The notes below the pieces were generated by a model. The model saw only the letters and a list, made by a program, of their open reading frames with translations, did not search any database and was not told the origin of the DNA. Positions 31,901-41,287 of a stretch of 43,652 nucleotides of DNA are shown here, one piece after another. Origin of the DNA: an uncultured Prevotellaceae bacterium (GTDB taxonomy: Bacteria; Bacteroidota; Bacteroidia; Bacteroidales; Bacteroidaceae); assembly GCA_945831805.1 (NCBI GenBank), contig CAMADY010000013.1, positions 1 to 43,652 of the forward strand. The letters are read 5' to 3'. A program made the translations under genes and the position numbers. Each line of letters starts with the position of its first letter. Position 1 is the first letter of the stretch.

Positions 31901-33103
31901 TTATTCTGCCTTTGCAATGTCTTTATTTGTCATAGCGCAAACGCATGAGTCAGACCATACGTTCTCCGCAGTCTCTATCATGTCGATGATGGTGTAGATA
32001 GGGAGTATGATGCCGAGGATGCCTACAGGACCGCCGGAACCAGCAACGAGAGAGAGCGTCAGGAAGTAGCATCCCATTGGTACTCCGGCATTGCCGATGG
32101 CAGAGATGACAGCTACGAGTAGCCACATGAGCATCTGAGGCATATCGAGCGGTGCGCTATGCTGCATTACGAAGAGTGTCGTAACGAGGATGAATGCTGC
32201 GCAGCCGTTCATGTTGATGGTGGTACAGATAGGGAGTACGAAGCGTGCCACCTCCGGACGAGCCTTCATGTTCTCCTCAGCGCAGCGCATTGTGACAGGG
32301 AGTGTAGCGGCAGAGCTCTTGGTGAAGAGTGCCATCATGACTGCAGGCAGCTGCGCACGGAAGATTCTCAGCGGATTGATGCCGCGAAGGAGGAGGAAGA
32401 GTGGCAGCACGATGAAGAACTGCAGGCAGTTGCCTCCGATGATTACGGCTACGTACTTGCCGAGCGAACCTACGATAACGCCTGCCGTGAGCTGTGCTGA
32501 GAGTTGTGCGGCGAATGCGACGATGCCGACAGGGAGTGCCCAGATAAGTGCGTTGATGAGTGTGAAGAGGAGTTCCTGAAGACCGGTGATAAACTTCACT
32601 ACCGTCTGCTGACCTTCCGTCTTTGGCATGAATGCGAGTGCGAGACCTGCCGATGCAGCTACGATGAGAATGCTCAGTACGTTGCCGCTGCTGAACGGAT
32701 TGATGATGTTGTTAGGGATGACAGAGAGGATGTGGTCGTAGTAAGAGAGACTCTCTGCTGACTGTGCCTCCGCAGCCTGTGCGCTCTGGCGTACGAGCTC
32801 GTCAGGAAGACACTCCGGAGCGATGAGCACGAAGAGTACGAGACCTACCGCAGCAGCTGCTATGGTGGTAAGCAGTGTGTAGGAGATGGTGTGTGCGAAG
32901 ATGCGTCCCGCATTCTTCTGTGCGCCGAGAGTGGCGAGGGTTGTCATTACTGCAAGTGCTATTGTAGGCACTGCGACGAACTGGAACAGGCGGGTATATA
33001 CCGCCGCAATAAAGTCAAAGAGGCTGTTGAGTGCGTCGATGCCCAAGCAACCGAGGATGGCACCGAGTATCAATGCGCCCATCCAGATAATCATTTTCTT
33101 CAT
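31901..33103 (-). CDS. Dicarboxylate/amino acid:cation symporter (DAACS family)
   Basis: This 400-aa inner-membrane protein has about eight hydrophobic helices and the two re-entrant hairpin regions of the glutamate-transporter fold: FTKSSAATLPVTMRCAEE (serine-rich hairpin) and ICTTINMNGCAAFILVTTLF (NMDGT-like motif, here NMNGC). The second half has NAGVPMGCYFLTLSLVAGSGGP. It probably takes up acidic or neutral amino acids or dicarboxylates with Na+ or H+. The change of the NMDGT aspartate to Asn may alter cation or substrate binding, as in SstT-like members. Confidence 0.88.
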   Translation of the reverse strand: MKKMIIWMGALILGAILGCLGIDALNSLFDFIAAVYTRLFQFVAVPTIALAVMTTLATLGAQKNAGRIFAHTISYTLLTTIAAAAVGLVLFVLIAPECLPDELVRQSAQAAEAQSAESLSYYDHILSVIPNNIINPFSSGNVLSILIVAASAGLALAFMPKTEGQQTVVKFITGLQELLFTLINALIWALPVGIVAFAAQLSAQLTAGVIVGSLGKYVAVIIGGNCLQFFIVLPLFLLLRGINPLRIFRAQLPAVMMALFTKSSAATLPVTMRCAEENMKARPEVARFVLPICTTINMNGCAAFILVTTLFVMQHSAPLDMPQMLMWLLVAVISAIGNAGVPMGCYFLTLSLVAGSGGPVGILGIILPIYTIIDMIETAENVWSDSCVCAMTNKDIAKAE

Positions 33104-33212
33104 GTATTATGTTTGTTTATGTTATTGTTTTCATCTATCAACATCACCATACCATACATACAACATTATACACCCTTAGGGTGCACGGCCGTACAGAGTA
33201 GGATGCAGGCTG

Positions 33213-34802
33213 CTACACGAACTTGCGGAGCGTGAGGAGCACTACGCTCATGGTGATGAGTGCGAATCCCCATGCTATGCAGCAGCTTGCCACCATGCCG
33301 AGAGGCTGTGCCAGACCTGCCACGATGTATGCGCAGAAGGAGATGGTAGCAACGGTGATGGCGTATGGCAGCTGCGTAGTAACGTGGTTTACGTGCTTAC
33401 ACTGCGCTCCGGCACTTGCCATGATGGTGGTATCGGAGATTGGCGATACGTGGTCGCCGCATACTGCACCTGCCATACAAGCCGAGATGGCGATGATGCG
33501 GAGCGGCTCGCCTACAGGGAATACTGCTATGCAGATAGGTATGAGGATGCCGAAGGTTCCCCATGAGGTTCCTGTTGCAAAGGCGAGGAATGCCGCAATT
33601 ACGAAGATGATAGCCGGGAGCATCATCTGAAGTCCGGCAGCACTGCCAGACACTATGCCTGCCACGTAGTCGGCAGCACCGAGTGAGTCGGTCATGCTCT
33701 TCAGCGTCCATGCGAGTGTGAGGATGAGGATGGCAGGCACCATTGACTCAAATCCCTTGATAAGACAGCTCATGGCATCGTCGAAAGAGAGTACTCTGCG
33801 AACGAGGAACCATGAGAGCGAGAGTAGCAGTGCAACCATAGAGCCTATGACGAGTCCCTTTGAAGCATCACTACCAGCAAAGGCATTGACGAAGTCCATG
33901 TGATTCTCGTTTGCTACATCGAAGAATCCTCCTGAGTAGATCATGCCAAGTATGGAGAAGACAATGAGCAGGAAGATAGGCACAACGAGATCGCTTACCT
34001 GACCCTTATTCGGCTCTACGCGCACTACGCCCTGTCCTGCAGCAGACATCTTGGCGTCGCTGACCTTGCCGATGTCCTTCTCAGGCTTCTTCTGCGTCTG
34101 GCTGAGCTGCTTCTCGTAGCTCTTCATTGCCTTGTAGTCAAAGCCCAGAACGACTGTTGCCACCATGAAGATGATGGTGAAGAAGGCATAGAAGTTGAAC
34201 GGTATGGCCTGACAGAAGAGTGCTATGCCGTTCTCACCCTCTGTGACGAAGCCAGAGACGGCAGCCGCCCAGCTTGAGATAGGGGCGATGATGCAGACAG
34301 GTGCTGCGGTGGAGTCTATAAGATATGCCAGTTTTTCCTTCGTTACGCCGTAGCGGTCGGTGATAGGCTTCATGACAGAACCTACGGTGAGGCAGTTGAA
34401 ATAGTCGTCGATGAAGATGAGCACACCGAGTATTACGGCAGCGAGCTGTGCGCTGACCTTGGTGCGGACGCGTGTGACTGCCCACTTACCAAAGGCCGAT
34501 GAGCCGCCAGCCTTGTTCATCAGCGCCACCATAGTGCCGAGGATGACAAGGAAAATGAGGATACCTACGTTCCAACTATCGGAGAGGCAGTGAATGAGAC
34601 CGTACGCATGGTCATCATCGACCTCATTGTTGAGCAACTGGGCTATGAAGCCATCGAGACCGGTTCCCATGGAGAAGGCGTAGAATGCAGCGCCTATCAC
34701 CACACCGATAAAGAGTGAGCTATACACCTCTTTCGTTATCAGTGCAAGGGAGATAGCTACGATAGATGGTACTAACGACCAAAAAGTTCCAATCATGTTC
34801 AT
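33213..34802 (-). CDS. NhaC-family Na+/H+ (or amino-acid/metabolite) antiporter
   Basis: This 529-aa protein of the NhaC superfamily has 11-12 hydrophobic segments. Typical segments are WSLVPSIVAISLALITKEVYSSLFIGV at the N-terminus, IFIDDYFNCLTVGSVMKPITDRYGV, TAAPVCIIAPISSWAA, ATGTSWGTFGILIPI and GDHVSPISDTTIMASAGA. Members exchange Na+ for H+ or for organic anions; the specific substrate is not evident. The 109-bp gap to the symporter gene contains a small CACCC/GGGTG palindrome near 33174 that could be a weak terminator. Confidence 0.88.
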   Translation of the reverse strand: MNMIGTFWSLVPSIVAISLALITKEVYSSLFIGVVIGAAFYAFSMGTGLDGFIAQLLNNEVDDDHAYGLIHCLSDSWNVGILIFLVILGTMVALMNKAGGSSAFGKWAVTRVRTKVSAQLAAVILGVLIFIDDYFNCLTVGSVMKPITDRYGVTKEKLAYLIDSTAAPVCIIAPISSWAAAVSGFVTEGENGIALFCQAIPFNFYAFFTIIFMVATVVLGFDYKAMKSYEKQLSQTQKKPEKDIGKVSDAKMSAAGQGVVRVEPNKGQVSDLVVPIFLLIVFSILGMIYSGGFFDVANENHMDFVNAFAGSDASKGLVIGSMVALLLSLSWFLVRRVLSFDDAMSCLIKGFESMVPAILILTLAWTLKSMTDSLGAADYVAGIVSGSAAGLQMMLPAIIFVIAAFLAFATGTSWGTFGILIPICIAVFPVGEPLRIIAISACMAGAVCGDHVSPISDTTIMASAGAQCKHVNHVTTQLPYAITVATISFCAYIVAGLAQPLGMVASCCIAWGFALITMSVVLLTLRKFV

Positions 34803-34874
34803 ATCATTATATTATCATTTATTTATCGTTTAAACTTTATCACCTATAAAACCAAACCAGCAACACCTAACACC

Positions 34875-36182
34875 TTATTTATATATAAGAGTGAGTAGAT
34901 GATCTTCCGTCAGCACTTCGTTCATGAGTGCGCAGATCTGTTCGGGCGTCACCGAATCAATCTTGCGGAAGAGGCGTTCATAGTCCTTCACCTTGTTGTA
35001 GTGCAGATACTGCTTCGCCATGTCGATGGCGTAGTTTTCGGAGTTCTGTGCCGCCAGCGTTATCTGCCCTTTTATCTGCTGCTTTGCGGCATTGAGTCGC
35101 GAGAGTGACAGCGGAGCCCTGCGAAGGCGTTGCAGTTCGGAGTTGACGAGCCGCATGCAACGGCGTACATCGTGGTGGTCGCATCCGAAATAGGTTGTCC
35201 ACAGCAGCGTGTCGGTGTATGACGTCATGAGACTCTCCACCGTATAAACGAGTCCGCGCTTCTCTCTGAGCGAGATGTTCAGGCGCGAGTTCATACTCGG
35301 TCCGCCGAGGATGTTGTTGGCGAGGTATAGCGGCATGCGCCAGTCTTCTATCCGGTCGGTAATGACTGTGCCCATCATGACGTGAGCCTGATGCGTATCC
35401 ATGGATTTTGTTATCAAACTATTGGAAGAGCCCCTCCCCAACCCTCCCGAGGGAGGGAGTTTGATATGGCACTGATTGCTTTCATGGAGGGATGTATCCA
35501 CTTGCAATAAGCTACTGCCTGGTGTCTTTTCAAGCAGTGGTATGACCTTCTCCACATCAACATCGCCGAGGACGTAGAACACTGCGCGGTCGGGGGTGTA
35601 TAGGCGTGAAGTGAAACGCTGGCAGTCAGCGGTGGTGAACGAGCGGACGGTGTCCTTGTCACCAAGTACGTTGTGACCGAGTGAGGCTCGTGAGCCAAAC
35701 ATCATGCCGTCAGCAGATGTATTTGCATCGACAGCAGAACCGAACATCTCATTCTCGAAATCATCGTAGATGAGCTCTGCTGGTGAGTCGCGATAGCTCT
35801 CTATCTCATCGCACACCACCTCACACTCCTTCTCTATCTCCGTCTGCGGATAGATGCTGTTGAAGACAATGTCGGTAAGGAGGTTCACAGCCTTTCTGAA
35901 ATGCTGCTTCATGATGGCGGCATAGTAGCACGTCTCCTCTTTCGCGGTGTATGCATTCAGCTCTCCTCCCACGCTGTCGAGGGCATTGATGATCTTCAAT
36001 GGCGAGAGAGTTTCAGTGCCTTTAAAGGTCATGTGCTCACAGAAATGCGCCAATCCTTCTTCACCTTTCTGCTCATTGCGTGCACCTGCCTTTATGGAAT
36101 AGCCGCAATATACGATGTCGCTATCCACCCTGCGAGCTATTACCCGCAGTCCGTTAGAGAGTGTGTATGTGGATATTGACAT
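34875..36182 (-). CDS. M16 family zinc metallopeptidase (processing-peptidase-like)
   Basis: This 435-aa peptidase has the inverted zinc motif H46-F-C-E49-H50 (GLAHFCEHMTFKGT) and a downstream glutamate near 126 (VVCDEIES), so it should be active. The C-terminal half has REKRGLVYTVES and the family's LNAAKQQIKGQ segment. The ATG at 36182 gives the canonical start ISTYTLSNGLRVIA; an open upstream stretch is not coding-like. Two local oddities are present: residues about 241-254 (LPPSGGLGRGSSNS) come from an inserted palindromic element, and residues 146-166 show a 15-residue MFGS...MFGS duplication in a loop. Confidence 0.9.
   Translation of the reverse strand: MSISTYTLSNGLRVIARRVDSDIVYCGYSIKAGARNEQKGEEGLAHFCEHMTFKGTETLSPLKIINALDSVGGELNAYTAKEETCYYAAIMKQHFRKAVNLLTDIVFNSIYPQTEIEKECEVVCDEIESYRDSPAELIYDDFENEMFGSAVDANTSADGMMFGSRASLGHNVLGDKDTVRSFTTADCQRFTSRLYTPDRAVFYVLGDVDVEKVIPLLEKTPGSSLLQVDTSLHESNQCHIKLPPSGGLGRGSSNSLITKSMDTHQAHVMMGTVITDRIEDWRMPLYLANNILGGPSMNSRLNISLREKRGLVYTVESLMTSYTDTLLWTTYFGCDHHDVRRCMRLVNSELQRLRRAPLSLSRLNAAKQQIKGQITLAAQNSENYAIDMAKQYLHYNKVKDYERLFRKIDSVTPEQICALMNEVLTEDHLLTLIYK
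35428..35463. repeat. GC-rich palindromic element, copy D (inside the M16 gene)
   Basis: GAGCCCCTCCCCAACCCTCC continuing CGAGGGAGGGAGTTTG; stem CCCTCCC/GGGAGGG. It matches copy A at 20222 over nearly the whole length. On the coding strand it gives LPPSGGLGRGSS in frame, without disrupting the gene. Confidence 0.85.
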
Positions 36183-36246
36183 AGTGAGGTGGTGGGTGAT
36201 GGGTGTTAGATGGTGGTGGATAGTTTGTGTCAGGTAGAACAAAGAG

Positions 36247-36822
36247 TTACCCGAAGGTGATGGTGCCGGTTTCGTAGTCCATCTCCTTGAGGATTGCGAT
36301 GGACTCCACCTGATAGCCTTCCGCACGGAGCTTCCTGCCACCAGGCTGCACACCCTTCTCTATGGCAACGCCGATGCCTACAACGGAGGCACCTGCCTGA
36401 TGAACGATGTCTATCAGCGCACCCATTGCCTGACCGTCAGCGAGGAAGTCATCGACGATGAGCACCTTCTCGCCTGCCTTCATATAAGGCTTTGACACGA
36501 AGACGTTGTTCATCTTCTTGTGAGTGAAGGAGTAGGCATGGGAGATATATTTGTCGTCGGTGCTGTTGGCTGTCTCGCCCTTCTTAGCGAAGACAACAGG
36601 CACGTCATACAGGTCGGCGAGGAGCGTTGCGATAGCGATGCCGCTTGCCTCGATGGTGAGTATCTTCGTAACCTCCTTACCCTTGAAGCGACGCTTGAAC
36701 TCGTATGCTATCTGCCTCATGATGTCGATGTCGATCTGGTGGTTGAGGAAGTTGTCAACCTTCAATATATTGCCTGGCTTGATGTTGCCATCTTCCAGAA
36801 TTTTCTGTTCGAGGAAATTCAT
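36247..36822 (-). CDS. xpt: Xanthine phosphoribosyltransferase
   Basis: It converts xanthine and PRPP to XMP in purine salvage. The 191-aa protein begins MNFLEQKILEDGNIKPGNIL and shows KVDNFLNHQIDI, TIEASGIAIA and the PRPP-binding motif VLIVDDFLADG, with normal length for the Xpt type. It lies 71 bp downstream of a xanthine/uracil permease, the classical xpt-pbuX pair in reversed order, and the M16 gene follows after 64 bp. Confidence 0.95.
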   Translation of the reverse strand: MNFLEQKILEDGNIKPGNILKVDNFLNHQIDIDIMRQIAYEFKRRFKGKEVTKILTIEASGIAIATLLADLYDVPVVFAKKGETANSTDDKYISHAYSFTHKKMNNVFVSKPYMKAGEKVLIVDDFLADGQAMGALIDIVHQAGASVVGIGVAIEKGVQPGGRKLRAEGYQVESIAILKEMDYETGTITFG

Positions 36823-36893
36823 AATACCGATGTACTTATTCTTGTTTTTCCTTATTACGTATGCGTTATAACCTCACACTTATTACTTCTTCC

Positions 36894-38210
36894 TTATTCA
36901 TTATTACTTACTTGTTCCTCCTCCTTAGGAAGAACAAGGTTCAGCAGTACGGCGAGGAGGAACACCACAGCCACGCAGTTCTCTGCGAAGACGGTCTTCA
37001 CGAGGTCTGGGAAGAGGTTGAACATGTCCGTAGCGCTGGTGAAACCGAGTCCTACGCTGAGCGAGAGGCTTACGATAACCATGTTGCGCTGTGAGAAACC
37101 GCAGCGTGCCATCATGCCGAAGCCGGCGAAGAGTATGGAACCGAACATCATCACCGTGCAACCGCCGAGCACTGCCTGAGGTATTGTCGTGAGCAGATAG
37201 CCGACATGTGGGAAGATGCCACCGAGAATCATTATGACGGCACCCGTTGCGATGGTGAAACGGTTTACGACACCCGACATCGAAGCAAGGCCTACGTTCT
37301 GGCTGAACGATGTTATAGGGGTACATCCGAAGAGACCTGCTATGGAACTTACGAAGCCATCGCAGCTGACCGATGCTCCGAGTTCTACCTGGTGTGGATT
37401 GCGCTTCAGTGCACCATTGCAGAGTGCGCTGGTGTCACCGATTGTTTCTGTTGCAGAAACAAGGAAGATAGCCACTACGGAGAGTATCGCACCGATGTGG
37501 AACTCCGGTGTGAATGGCATAAAATGCGGTAGAGAGACAATCTGCTGGTCGGCGATGCCGCTGAGGTTTACTGCGCCCATGCAGAGTGCCACGATGTAGC
37601 CTACTATAAGACCTACGAGCACTGAGAGGGAGCGGAGGAATCCCTTGGCGCACACCTGACAGATGAGACAGGTGAGGAGTGTTATGCTACCAATGATCCA
37701 GTTCTGCATGCTACCGAAGTCTGCGCTACCCATGCCGCCGGCAAAGGAGTTTGCACCTATCGGCAGGAGCGAGAATCCTATTGCCGTTACCACCGTAGCA
37801 GCAACGACATGTGGTATGAGCTTCACCCAATACTTTGCAAAGAGTCCGAGCACTCCTTCCACAAGACCGCCAATGATGACAGCTCCCATCAGCGTTCCCA
37901 TGCCCTGAGTCGTTGCGATGCCGATGCTCAGCGAGAGGAATGTGAACGATATACCCATCACGACAGGCAGTCGCGAACCAATCTTCCATATAGGATAGAG
38001 CTGTACGAGCGTACCGATGCCGGCAATGACCATACAGTTCTGAATGAGTGCCGCACTGGTGGCAGCATCGATTCCCGCTACGTTGGCGAGGATGATGATT
38101 GGCGTAATGTTGCTGACGAACATTGCCAACACATGCTGAAGACCGAAGGGTATTGCCTTGGCTACAGGCACCCTGCCATCTACTTGATAAAGGTTTTCTA
38201 TTGAGGTCAT
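36894..38210 (-). CDS. Uracil-xanthine permease (NCS2 family), probable xanthine permease
   Basis: This 438-aa NCS2 transporter has about 14 hydrophobic helices. Signatures are FGLQHVLAMFVSNITPIIIL at the first helix, the substrate-site segment SATETIGDTSALCNGALKR, and GCTPITSFSQNVGLASMSGV. Pairing with xpt points to xanthine as substrate (PbuX-like). The ATG at 38210 (MTSIENLYQVDGRVP) is preferred to an upstream in-frame ATG whose extra residues are not family-like. The leader region 38211-38342 holds a small AATAGC/GCTATT palindrome near 38249 but no purine riboswitch that I can recognise. Confidence 0.92.
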   Translation of the reverse strand: MTSIENLYQVDGRVPVAKAIPFGLQHVLAMFVSNITPIIILANVAGIDAATSAALIQNCMVIAGIGTLVQLYPIWKIGSRLPVVMGISFTFLSLSIGIATTQGMGTLMGAVIIGGLVEGVLGLFAKYWVKLIPHVVAATVVTAIGFSLLPIGANSFAGGMGSADFGSMQNWIIGSITLLTCLICQVCAKGFLRSLSVLVGLIVGYIVALCMGAVNLSGIADQQIVSLPHFMPFTPEFHIGAILSVVAIFLVSATETIGDTSALCNGALKRNPHQVELGASVSCDGFVSSIAGLFGCTPITSFSQNVGLASMSGVVNRFTIATGAVIMILGGIFPHVGYLLTTIPQAVLGGCTVMMFGSILFAGFGMMARCGFSQRNMVIVSLSLSVGLGFTSATDMFNLFPDLVKTVFAENCVAVVFLLAVLLNLVLPKEEEQVSNNE

Positions 38211-38342
38211 ATTCTTTATTCCTTTTATTTGTTTACTAATGTCACGCAATAGCATAGCTATTACACAGATTTTTCCAGATAATTTCTTGTAAAAGGATAA
38301 CTATTACAGTTCAATCTTATTATTGCTACAGTTTACCTCGTA

Positions 38343-38648
38343 TTATACCTCGTAGTCAAGACATGTGCGCTGCACGGTGTAAGGGCGCACCTTGCTGTCT
38401 GCCACTGCCACATGGGCAGGGTGAACGGCATACGCCTTCAGCGCTGCCTCTGATTCGAGAGTGCTGTCGAGCATCACGTCGCAGTTTGACGAAGCGAGGC
38501 GACCGTCGATGTTTACCTTTACGTCAACAAGTCCTGGCACTACGCCAGCGAGGCCCTCGAGACCTTCCTTGATGCCCTTCTTTACCTCTGACTTCTCTGC
38601 GTCAGAGAGTTCCGGATTAAGTGTCCAGAGAATGATATGCTTTACCAT
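38343..38648 (-). CDS. Dabb-domain (stress-responsive A/B barrel) protein
   Basis: This 101-aa dimeric alpha/beta-barrel family protein has the start MVKHIILWTLNPELSD, PGLVDVKVNIDGRLASSNCDVML and a C-terminal YAVHPAHVAVADSKVRPY, all typical of Dabb proteins. Family members include polyketide cyclases and stress proteins; the role here is unknown. The 145-bp region upstream is very AT-rich with TATATATAA runs and shows no consensus promoter. Confidence 0.88.
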   Translation of the reverse strand: MVKHIILWTLNPELSDAEKSEVKKGIKEGLEGLAGVVPGLVDVKVNIDGRLASSNCDVMLDSTLESEAALKAYAVHPAHVAVADSKVRPYTVQRTCLDYEV

Positions 38649-38793
38649 AATCTTTCAGATTTCTTTTGCTTCTAAGTTAGTATCGTTTTAGGCTTTTGTA
38701 TATCTTAGCTTATCTATACCTTATTATATATATAAGAATCGTACGTTTCAGACTTTTTGTATATATAGCGGTCGGACGCTTTCTGCCACCTTA

Positions 38794-39504
38794 TTATATT
38801 ATAACCATCGTGGCGCCGAAGCCATACTGCTGGAACGAAGCGTCCTGATACTGCACCTGCTTGTACGAGCGGTTCAGTTCGGAGATGATAGCCTTACGCA
38901 GAACGCCATCGCCATTGCCGTGTATGAAGACGATCTTGCGACCCTTTTCCTTGAGGTATTTCTGCATCGTATCGTTGAAGACCTTCATCTGATAGTCCTT
39001 GATGGCAGCGGCATCCATGCCCATCGTGGTATCAAGTATTTCCTCTGCGTGGAGGTCTATCTCGATGATGTCGTTCTTGTGAAGACGCTTGTCCTCACGG
39101 ATACGTATATCGTTAGCTTTCACCTTCTCGCGAAGAGCCTTGGCATCTTCCAGCTGCTGCACACGCTGCTGCAGGCGCTTCACCATAAGTTCGAGCCTCA
39201 TCACCCTGCCTTCGAGTGTCTCGTCGTGCTCTTCCTGTGGCTTAGGGGCAGGGGTATTGCGAGCCTTCAGTGCTTCCTGGATAACCTCCGCAGCATTGCG
39301 TGGCTTCTGTGGAGCTACCGGCTCCTGTGGCTTCAGCTTGTTGTCATTGGAACCGACAACGACAACCTGCGACTGCAAGGCAGGAATCTCGAAGCCGTCC
39401 TCGTCTTCCACCAATACGATACCACCCTTCTGAAAAGCAGTAACGGTGCCTCCCCCAATGTCATTGAGGAAGCGCACCTTATCACCTATCTTAATTTCTG
39501 TCAT
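38794..39504 (-). CDS. DUF2027/Smr-domain protein
   Basis: This 236-aa protein has an N-terminal SH3-like DUF2027 region (KIGDKVRFLNDIGGGTVTAFQKGGIVLVEDEDGFEIPAL), a central proline-rich linker and coiled coil (residues about 95-135), and a C-terminal Smr domain with IDLHAEEI and HGNGDGVLRKAI. Smr domains nick nucleic acid and occur at the end of MutS2; here there is no MutS part. The family is widespread in Bacteroidetes. It follows ettA by only 4 bp, so it is co-transcribed with a translation factor, which fits a role in ribosome rescue or RNA handling (inference). Confidence 0.85.
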   Translation of the reverse strand: MTEIKIGDKVRFLNDIGGGTVTAFQKGGIVLVEDEDGFEIPALQSQVVVVGSNDNKLKPQEPVAPQKPRNAAEVIQEALKARNTPAPKPQEEHDETLEGRVMRLELMVKRLQQRVQQLEDAKALREKVKANDIRIREDKRLHKNDIIEIDLHAEEILDTTMGMDAAAIKDYQMKVFNDTMQKYLKEKGRKIVFIHGNGDGVLRKAIISELNRSYKQVQYQDASFQQYGFGATMVII

Positions 39505-39508
39505 TGTT

Positions 39509-41206
39509 TTAGTCCTCCATCAGCTTGCGATAGCGTGGACGCTTGATCTCGTCAGTGCCGAGACGTCGAGCCTTGTTGATCTCATAGTCAGAGTATGAGC
39601 CTTCGAAGAAGAACACCTCTCCGTCACCCTCAAAGGCGAGGATGTGAGTACAGATACGGTCGAGGAACCAACGGTCGTGGGAGATTACCACCGCACAACC
39701 GGCGAATGCCTCAAGACCTTCCTCCAACGCACGGAGTGTGTTGACGTCGATATCGTTAGTTGGCTCATCGAGGAGCAGCACGTTACCTTCCTGCTTCAGT
39801 GCGAGAGCGAGCTGCAGGCGGTTACGCTCACCACCGGAGAGCACTCCGCAGAGCTTGCCCTGGTCGTTGCCGGCGAAATTGAAGCGTGAGAGGTAAGCAC
39901 GTGCGTTGACATCCCTGCCACCCATACGGAACGACTCCACGCCCTGCGAGACAACCTCATAGACGGTCTTCTTGGGGTCAATGTCCTTATGCTGCTGATC
40001 GACATACGCCAGCTTCACGGTCTCGCCGACCTCGAAGGTACCGCCATCGACGGTCTCCAGGCCCATGATAAGGCGGAAGAGCGTTGTCTTACCGGCACCG
40101 TTAGGGCCAATGACACCAACGATACCGTTTGGTGGAAGCATGAAGTTGAGGTCCTTGAAGAGTACCTTGTCGCCGAATGCCTTTGCAACATGCTGTGCCT
40201 CAAGCACCTTATTGCCGAGGCGCGGACCGTTAGGAATGAAGATCTCGAGCTTCTCCTCGCGCTCCTTTGTCTCCTCATTGAGCATTGCGTCGTAGGAGTT
40301 AAGACGTGCCTTACCCTTTGCCTGACGTGCCTTTGGAGCCATGTGGATCCACTCAAGCTCACGCTGCAGGGCCTTCTGACGCTTTGAGGCGATCTTCTCC
40401 TCCTGCGCCATGCGCTTGGTCTTCTGGTCGAGCCATGAAGAGTAGTTGCCCTTCCAAGGTATTCCCTCACCACGGTCAAGCTCCAGAATCCACTCTGAGA
40501 CGTCGTCGAGGAAGTAACGGTCGTGGGTAACAGCGATGACGGTACCCTCATACTGCTGCAGGTGCTGCTCCAACCAGTCGATAGACTCTGCGTCAAGGTG
40601 GTTGGTAGGCTCATCGAGGAGCAGTACGTCAGGCTTCTGAAGAAGCAGGCGGCAGAGTGCCACACGACGGCGCTCACCACCAGAGAGGTTCTCTACGGAC
40701 CAGTCGCCCGGAGGACAATGGAGGGCTGCCATGGCACGCTCAAGCTTGGAGTCCATGTTCCATGCATCGGTAGAGTCGATGATATCCTGAACCTCCGCCT
40801 GACGCTGCATCAGCTTGTCCATCTTGTCTGGGTCGCCGTAGTATTCCTCAAGACCGAACTTCTCGTTGATTTCGTCGTACTCCTTGAGTGCATCATAGAC
40901 ATGCTGCACACCTTCCTGCACGTTCTCCTTCACCGTCTTTGACTCGTTGAGCGGAGGATCCTGTGGCAGGTAACCGACAGAATAGCCGGGACTCCATACC
41001 ACCTCACCCTGGAACTGCTCGTCCAGACCTGCGATGATCTTCATCAGTGTTGACTTACCAGCACCGTTGAGACCAACGATACCGATCTTTGCACCATAGA
41101 AGAAGCTGAGGTAGATATTCTTCAATACCTGCTTCTGGTTCTGCTGGATGGTCTTTGAGACACCAACCATCGAGAAGATAATCTTCTTATCATCTACTGT
41201 TGCCAT
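39509..41206 (-). CDS. ettA: ABC-F protein EttA (energy-dependent translational throttle)
   Basis: This 565-aa ABC-F ATPase has two nucleotide-binding domains: Walker A GLNGAGKST and GPNGAGKTT, signatures LSGGERRRVALC and LSGGERNRLQLA, and Walker B LLLDEPTNHLD and LLLDEPTNDID. The linker between them (RMAQEEKIASKRQKALQREL) is the P-site tRNA-interaction motif, and EttA-type spacing and length are kept. It gates the ribosome's entry into elongation according to ATP/ADP level. Codon use is strongly biased, as expected for an abundant protein. Confidence 0.95.
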   Translation of the reverse strand: MATVDDKKIIFSMVGVSKTIQQNQKQVLKNIYLSFFYGAKIGIVGLNGAGKSTLMKIIAGLDEQFQGEVVWSPGYSVGYLPQDPPLNESKTVKENVQEGVQHVYDALKEYDEINEKFGLEEYYGDPDKMDKLMQRQAEVQDIIDSTDAWNMDSKLERAMAALHCPPGDWSVENLSGGERRRVALCRLLLQKPDVLLLDEPTNHLDAESIDWLEQHLQQYEGTVIAVTHDRYFLDDVSEWILELDRGEGIPWKGNYSSWLDQKTKRMAQEEKIASKRQKALQRELEWIHMAPKARQAKGKARLNSYDAMLNEETKEREEKLEIFIPNGPRLGNKVLEAQHVAKAFGDKVLFKDLNFMLPPNGIVGVIGPNGAGKTTLFRLIMGLETVDGGTFEVGETVKLAYVDQQHKDIDPKKTVYEVVSQGVESFRMGGRDVNARAYLSRFNFAGNDQGKLCGVLSGGERNRLQLALALKQEGNVLLLDEPTNDIDVNTLRALEEGLEAFAGCAVVISHDRWFLDRICTHILAFEGDGEVFFFEGSYSDYEINKARRLGTDEIKRPRYRKLMED

Positions 41207-41287
41207 GTATTCCTTATTTTAAATTAGCAGGTTTCGCAAGATCCCCGACCTGTTGTAGAAGAGGAACTTGAGAAACCCGAGTGTTTT

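Noticed and set aside
36183..36353. Upstream extension of the M16 gene
   Set aside because: It would overlap the end of xpt and encodes a Ser/His-rich stretch unlike the family; the ATG at 36182 gives the canonical N-terminus.
38211..38342. Possible purine riboswitch ahead of the permease-xpt operon
   Set aside because: I could not find the conserved TATA/GTTTCTACC-type core on the minus strand; only a short AATAGC/GCTATT palindrome is present.
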